Assembly (NCBI GenBank): GCA_945881735.1
Contig: CAMCVF010000008.1
Span: 38,225-102,224 of the forward strand
From: Methylotenera oryzisoli
GTDB taxonomy: Bacteria > Pseudomonadota > Gammaproteobacteria > Burkholderiales > Methylophilaceae
Reading direction: 5' to 3'
DNA: 64,000 nt
Positions 60,455 to 64,000 of the stretch are shown here, one piece after another. The notes under the pieces are model-generated. The model was given only the letters and a program-made list of their open reading frames with translations. It was not told where the DNA came from and made no database searches. The position numbers and the translations under genes were made by a program. Numbering within the stretch: position 1 is the stretch's first letter; the number at the start of each line of letters is the position of its first letter.

Positions 60455-61249
60455 ATGAAACAATATACTGATTTACTGAATCATGTTTTAGCGAACGGCA
60501 ATGTTAAAACAGACCGCACAGGTACTGGTACGACTTCCGTGTTTGGTTACCAAATGCGTTTTGATTTAAACACAGGCTTTCCACTGCTTACTACCAAAAA
60601 AGTCCATTTAAAATCCATTATTCATGAGCTACTTTGGTTTTTGCAAGGTTCAACCAATATTGCGTATTTAAAAGAAAATGGCGTACGGATTTGGGATGAG
60701 TGGGCAGATGAAAATGGCAATTTAGGGCCTGTTTACGGCTACCAGTGGCGGAATTGGCCTAAACCAGACGGTACTCACATTGATCAAATTACCCAGGTTA
60801 TTAATGCCATTAAAAATACACCTGATTCACGACGATTAATTGTGTCTGCTTGGAATGTGGCCGATGTTGACCAAATGAAATTGCCACCTTGCCATGCATT
60901 TTTTCAGTTTTATGTCGCCGATGGAAAATTGAGCTGTCAGCTGTATCAGCGCAGTGCTGATATTTTTTTAGGCGTACCATTTAATATTGCGTCTTACGCG
61001 CTATTAACCATGATGGTAGCGCAAGTTTGTGGCTTAAAGTTGGGTGATTTTGTACATACATTAGGTGATGCACATATTTACAGCAACCACATGGAACAAG
61101 TTCAAGAACAATTATCGCGAACACCAAAATCACTCCCGCAAATGCTTATTAACCCCAATGTGAGCGATATTTTCAGTTTTAAATTCGATGATTTTACTTT
61201 AGAAAACTATGATCCGCATCCCGCTATTGCGGCTAAAGTCGCTGTTTAG
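60455..61249 (+). CDS. thyA: Thymidylate synthase
   Basis: Methylates dUMP to dTMP with methylene-tetrahydrofolate. 264 residues as in E. coli ThyA. The catalytic Cys is in [13 protein letters not shown] (near 147); [18 protein letters not shown] and [17 protein letters not shown] are typical. No dfrA follows in the window. Confidence 0.98.
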   Translation: MKQYTDLLNHVLANGNVKTDRTGTGTTSVFGYQMRFDLNTGFPLLTTKKVHLKSIIHELLWFLQGSTNIAYLKENGVRIWDEWADENGNLGPVYGYQWRNWPKPDGTHIDQITQVINAIKNTPDSRRLIVSAWNVADVDQMKLPPCHAFFQFYVADGKLSCQLYQRSADIFLGVPFNIASYALLTMMVAQVCGLKLGDFVHTLGDAHIYSNHMEQVQEQLSRTPKSLPQMLINPNVSDIFSFKFDDFTLENYDPHPAIAAKVAV

Positions 61250-61423
61250 TTGTTTTTAAAACGGCATCTGGCTGAATTCAGCCATGCAACAGTTATATAT
61301 AGCCAAAATTGTTACAATTATGTAATTAATCAATTACCTATGAACTTTTAGGTATAATTATTTCTCATATTCACAATATAGACCTCTTGAAATACATTTT
61401 TTTAATTTAATTTGGAGATAAAC

Positions 61424-61951
61424 ATGATTCGTTTAACAATTGGTGCCACGCTAGTAGGTGCGGCACTTTTAGCAAATACAGCCATGGCAGACCATGAAAC
61501 AATTAAGCCACATAAATCGGATAGCTTGGGCAATTGTGTTAAGGCTGCTTTAACAGCGCATGAAGGTAAAATCGTAAAGTTGGAACTGAAATCAGAAGAT
61601 AAAGCACCAGTTTACGAGTTTGACATTGAATCAACTGATGGCACTGCATGGGATATTGAATGCAATGTAAAAACCGGCAAAATTACTGAAATTGAGCAAG
61701 AAGTAAAAGCCGACAACACCAAATTTAAAGCATTAGCAAAAGTTTCGGAAGCTGATGCAAAAGCCACAGCGTTGGCTGCACACCCAGGTACGATAGTTGA
61801 GACAGAGTATGAATTAGAGGCAGACGGCAAAGCTTCTTATGAGTTTGATATTTTAGAGGCGGATAAAGAAGAAGTGAAAGTAGAAGTAGATGCGACGACA
61901 GGTAAAATTGTTGAAAAGAGTCATGAAGTATATCAAATTGGTAAAGATTAA
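61424..61951 (+). CDS. Secreted double PepSY domain protein
   Basis: 175 residues from ATG at 61424, preceded by TTGGAGATAAAC (an ATG at 61412 also lies in frame but has no ribosome-binding site). Signal peptide [20 protein letters not shown], cleaved near AMA-DH. Two PepSY-like repeats follow (about 35-95 and 100-170): [19 protein letters not shown] with [20 protein letters not shown], and [19 protein letters not shown] with YEFDIL and [15 protein letters not shown]. Strongly acidic. The role is unknown; PepSY domains often inhibit periplasmic proteases or bind metals. Confidence 0.85.
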   Translation: MIRLTIGATLVGAALLANTAMADHETIKPHKSDSLGNCVKAALTAHEGKIVKLELKSEDKAPVYEFDIESTDGTAWDIECNVKTGKITEIEQEVKADNTKFKALAKVSEADAKATALAAHPGTIVETEYELEADGKASYEFDILEADKEEVKVEVDATTGKIVEKSHEVYQIGKD

Positions 61952-61979
61952 CTAGTCAGTTTATAGTTAAGGAAGTATT

Positions 61980-62005
61980 AAAAAAGGCGCATTTGCGCCT
62001 TTTTA
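61980..62005. terminator. Bidirectional terminator between the PepSY gene and the MocR gene
   Basis: Stem AAAAAGGCGC/GCGCCTTTTT with a four-base ATTT loop. It serves the plus-strand PepSY gene and, read in reverse, the minus-strand regulator ending at 62050. Confidence 0.88.
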
Positions 62006-62049
62006 ATTTTAATAATTTACTCTAGTTAACTAGACTTTAGTTAAAGTGA

Positions 62050-63534
62050 TTAGCCATTTAGCGACTGATATGATTGCCTTTGGAACGCATTTTTTAAGCG
62101 CTTAATGCCTAAATGTACTTCATCGTTAGTTAGGTTGGCAAAGCCCAACCTAATTGCCGAAACTTGCTCGCGGTTACCGCAAAAGCTGGCGCCAGGTACA
62201 ATGCGCACTTTTTCAATTTCGGTATCTTTAAGCAATAATGGCATATTAATATTGGCGTTAACCTCTAACCATAAGGCAAGCCCGCCATCGGGCAATTTAA
62301 AGGTTACAAAGTCTTTTAATTCTTCACGAATTAATTTGGCGATATAGGTGCGGCGCTCATCATAAATTTTAAACGTTTTAACAGTATGGCGATTAATTTC
62401 GCCAGTGTGCAATAGCTCAGCAATCGCAAGCTCTGTTACTGTATTGCCTTGACGGTCAATCATCATGATTTCGCTGGCAAATTGTTTGGTAATTTCTTTG
62501 TGTGCGGCAATAAAGCCTATTCTAAAGCCAGGAGCTAATACTTTAGAAAGCGAGCCGATGTAAATCACACGATTCGATTTATCAAAACTGGCTAACGGTA
62601 ATATAGACTTATTGGAAAAATTAAACTCAAAATCATGGTCATCTTCAATAATTAAAAAATCATACAGGTCAGCCATGGCTAGTAAGCGTCGTCTGTGTGA
62701 CATAGGCATGCTCACAGTGGTTGGTATTTGATAGTGCGGGCTGACACATGCCGCTCTTATTTTTGTGTGCTTACATATTGTTTCTAGCTCATCCAAATCA
62801 ATGCCTTTGTCATTTTGTCCTACTGATATAACGTTGGCGCCACAACTTTTAAAAGCATCACTGGCTAATTGGTCGCATAATTTTTCCATGACGATATTGT
62901 CGCCATTACGCATTAAAACCCTTGCTACCAAGAAAAACCCCATCTGGCTGCCGCGTACCACGCAAATATTATCAATATCCGTATGCAAGCCTCTATTGAT
63001 ATTAAGCATATGCAATATCGCCTGCCTTAATATCATTGAGCCTTTGGGTTCGTTGTAAGACTGCTTATTGGTTCTAATACTAACAATTAGGGCATGGCGC
63101 ATGGCACGCGAAAGCACCTCTAAGGGCATTAAGCGCGAATCCGATAAACCAGAGCTGAAACTAATAATATCGCTTTCAATTTTTTTGTTGGCAGAAATGA
63201 CGGGTTCGAGTTGGGATTTATTTTGAAACCCATAATTAATTTTGGTAATTGGTTTTGGGTGATGATTCACTGATAGTATACGAGGTGATACAAATGTCCC
63301 GCGCTTGTGTTCAGAATGCAGCCAACCTTGTGCAATCATTTCTTCATAGGCCTGCACAACAGTTTTGCGATTAACTCCTAATATAGTTGCCAGTTCTCTG
63401 GTGCCTGGCAATGCTGAGCCTACAGCAAAGCGTCCATGCTGAATTTCTTCTATAATCTTTTGCGCAATTTGTACATGAATAGAGGTGTCAGTGTTTCTAA
63501 GCAGTTCGATTTGCAGTTCCCAAGGCCTTAACAT
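62050..63534 (-). CDS. MocR-family (GntR HTH + aminotransferase-fold) transcriptional regulator
   Basis: 494 residues. N-terminal winged helix of GntR type (about 10-75; GTRELATILGVNRKTVVQAY with EEMIAQGWLHSEHKRGTFVS), a linker, and a C-terminal type I PLP-transaminase-like domain (about 125-480). The PLP Lys is in IYIGSLSKVLAPGFRIGF and the cofactor Asp/Tyr segment in AACVSPHYQIPT. Members include PdxR, GabR and TauR, which sense PLP-bound amines. Divergent from the methanol dehydrogenase gene at 63810; it may regulate it, but that is inference from position. Confidence 0.9.
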   Translation of the reverse strand: MLRPWELQIELLRNTDTSIHVQIAQKIIEEIQHGRFAVGSALPGTRELATILGVNRKTVVQAYEEMIAQGWLHSEHKRGTFVSPRILSVNHHPKPITKINYGFQNKSQLEPVISANKKIESDIISFSSGLSDSRLMPLEVLSRAMRHALIVSIRTNKQSYNEPKGSMILRQAILHMLNINRGLHTDIDNICVVRGSQMGFFLVARVLMRNGDNIVMEKLCDQLASDAFKSCGANVISVGQNDKGIDLDELETICKHTKIRAACVSPHYQIPTTVSMPMSHRRRLLAMADLYDFLIIEDDHDFEFNFSNKSILPLASFDKSNRVIYIGSLSKVLAPGFRIGFIAAHKEITKQFASEIMMIDRQGNTVTELAIAELLHTGEINRHTVKTFKIYDERRTYIAKLIREELKDFVTFKLPDGGLALWLEVNANINMPLLLKDTEIEKVRIVPGASFCGNREQVSAIRLGFANLTNDEVHLGIKRLKNAFQRQSYQSLNG

Positions 63535-63601
63535 TGCAACTCCATTTTCATTAACCTTTTTAATATTAGCAAATACATTCCATAATCTGCTTCCTCCAAA
63601 A

Positions 63602-63684
63602 CTGGACCCATTCGAAATTTAATTCTGGATGGCATCAATATCCTCAAATGCATGTACTGTAACATTTGTTTACAAATTGTTACA
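63602..63684. promoter_or_regulatory. Operator-like repeats between the MocR gene and the xoxF-like gene
   Basis: Direct repeat CTGGA at 63602-63606 and 63625-63629 (23 bases apart, roughly two helix turns), and an inverted repeat TGTAACA (63658-63664) / TGTTACA (63678-63684). CTGGAC-type direct repeats are known for some MocR regulators such as TauR. Their location in the 275-base divergent region suits regulation of either gene. Confidence 0.45.
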
Positions 63685-63809
63685 TTTTGATTAAATATTA
63701 AGCAATTGATGTCTAGTTAAACTGAAACGTAAACTAAAGAACATAAATAAACTGTTTAATTCAATTAAATGGTTTTATTTATATATCTATTTTGTCTTTG
63801 GAGATAAAA

Positions 63810-64000
63810 ATGAAATTCAACACAATTAAACTAGCTTTAGGTTTAGTTGCGGGTGCAACATTGGCAATGCCAATGGTAGCATCAGCTGCTGCAGACCAAG
63901 AAGCGGCTATTGCTAACGCAAACAACTGGGCTCACCCACGTGGTAACCACACAAACCAAGCTTACAGCTCATTGTCACAAATCAACAAAGGTAACGTTAA
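63810..64000 (+). CDS. xoxF: PQQ-dependent methanol dehydrogenase large subunit (XoxF-like), 3' end missing
   Basis: Only the first 63 codons are present. TTGGAGATAAAA precedes the ATG at 63810. A signal peptide (MKFNTIKLALGLVAGATLAM, then PMVASAAA) is followed by the start of a PQQ propeller, NANNWAHPRGNHTNQAYSSL and SQINKGNV. This resembles lanthanide-type XoxF more than calcium-type MxaF, whose mature start usually contains NWVMPGKNYDSNN. The assignment to XoxF versus another PQQ alcohol dehydrogenase is moderate because metal-ligand residues lie outside the window. Confidence 0.72.
   Translation, partial: MKFNTIKLALGLVAGATLAMPMVASAAADQEAAIANANNWAHPRGNHTNQAYSSLSQINKGNV

Overview
The window is a chromosomal segment of a betaproteobacterial methylotroph, most likely a member of the Methylophilaceae (Methylotenera/Methylophilus-like). 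This is inferred from gene content: the mxaRSACKL maturation genes of methanol dehydrogenase, a 23-codon pqqA for PQQ biosynthesis, and the start of a PQQ methanol dehydrogenase (xoxF-like) at the right edge. The valine-tRNA/thrS/infC/rpmI/rplT/pheST/ihfA/merR/proline-tRNA block and the DUF2818 gene after nuoN are also typical of Betaproteobacteria. Base composition is fairly AT-rich and almost everything is housekeeping DNA. There is no intact insertion sequence, prophage or CRISPR array.

Layout. 1-7.5 kb: distal part of the complex I operon (nuoH partial, I, J, K, L, M, N, then DUF2818). 7.5-13.3 kb: a secreted DUF4124/DUF1996 protein, a decayed YpfJ-type metallopeptidase, a NUDIX hydrolase, a YeeZ-like reductase, a lytic transglycosylase and a 2OG-Fe(II) oxygenase. 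13.3-21.4 kb: the translation/IHF block between two tRNA genes; infC begins at a non-canonical AUA. 21.4-24.5 kb: a chalcone-isomerase-like secreted protein, umuD and umuC, with pqqA in antisense orientation between the two. 24.6-29 kb: phosphoglucomutase, an EF-hand pseudogene, a retropepsin-like protease, a phosphomannomutase and iscX. 29.4-33.5 kb: glyA-nrdR-(hypothetical)-ribD-tatD. 33.5-37.1 kb: an origin-like AT-rich gap with DnaA-box motifs, then mtnA, a secreted glycosidase-like protein and a class II aldolase, suggesting an MTA-salvage shunt. 37.8-40.1 kb: DUF485/ActP-type symporter pair. 40.3-44.6 kb: pyrG-kdsA-eno-ftsB. 44.6-46.2 kb: ygfZ and a YgfX-like gene. 46.2-51.7 kb: mxaRSACKL on the minus strand. 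51.9-52.6 kb: remains of a second mxaL-like gene. 52.7-55.7 kb: fabA-fabB, a DUF1439 lipoprotein and a decayed secreted protein. 55.8-61.3 kb: Mth938-domain gene, alaA-hom-thrC and thyA. 61.4-64 kb: PepSY protein, a MocR-type regulator and the divergent methanol dehydrogenase start.

How it fits together. Complex I feeds the respiratory chain. Methanol oxidation is represented by the mxa maturation factors, pqqA and the partial dehydrogenase gene. glyA, thyA and the YgfZ folate protein connect C1-folate metabolism to biosynthesis, and alaA-hom-thrC make amino acids. The points most worth a second look are the degenerate mxaL paralogue beside an mxa operon that lacks mxaFJGI, the pqqA embedded between umuD and umuC, the DnaA-box/inverted-repeat cluster before mtnA, the mtnA-aldolase pair, the palindromes before mxaR, and the operator-like repeats between the MocR regulator and xoxF. 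No wholly new system is proven; several pseudogenes and short elements are not explained by simple gene prediction.
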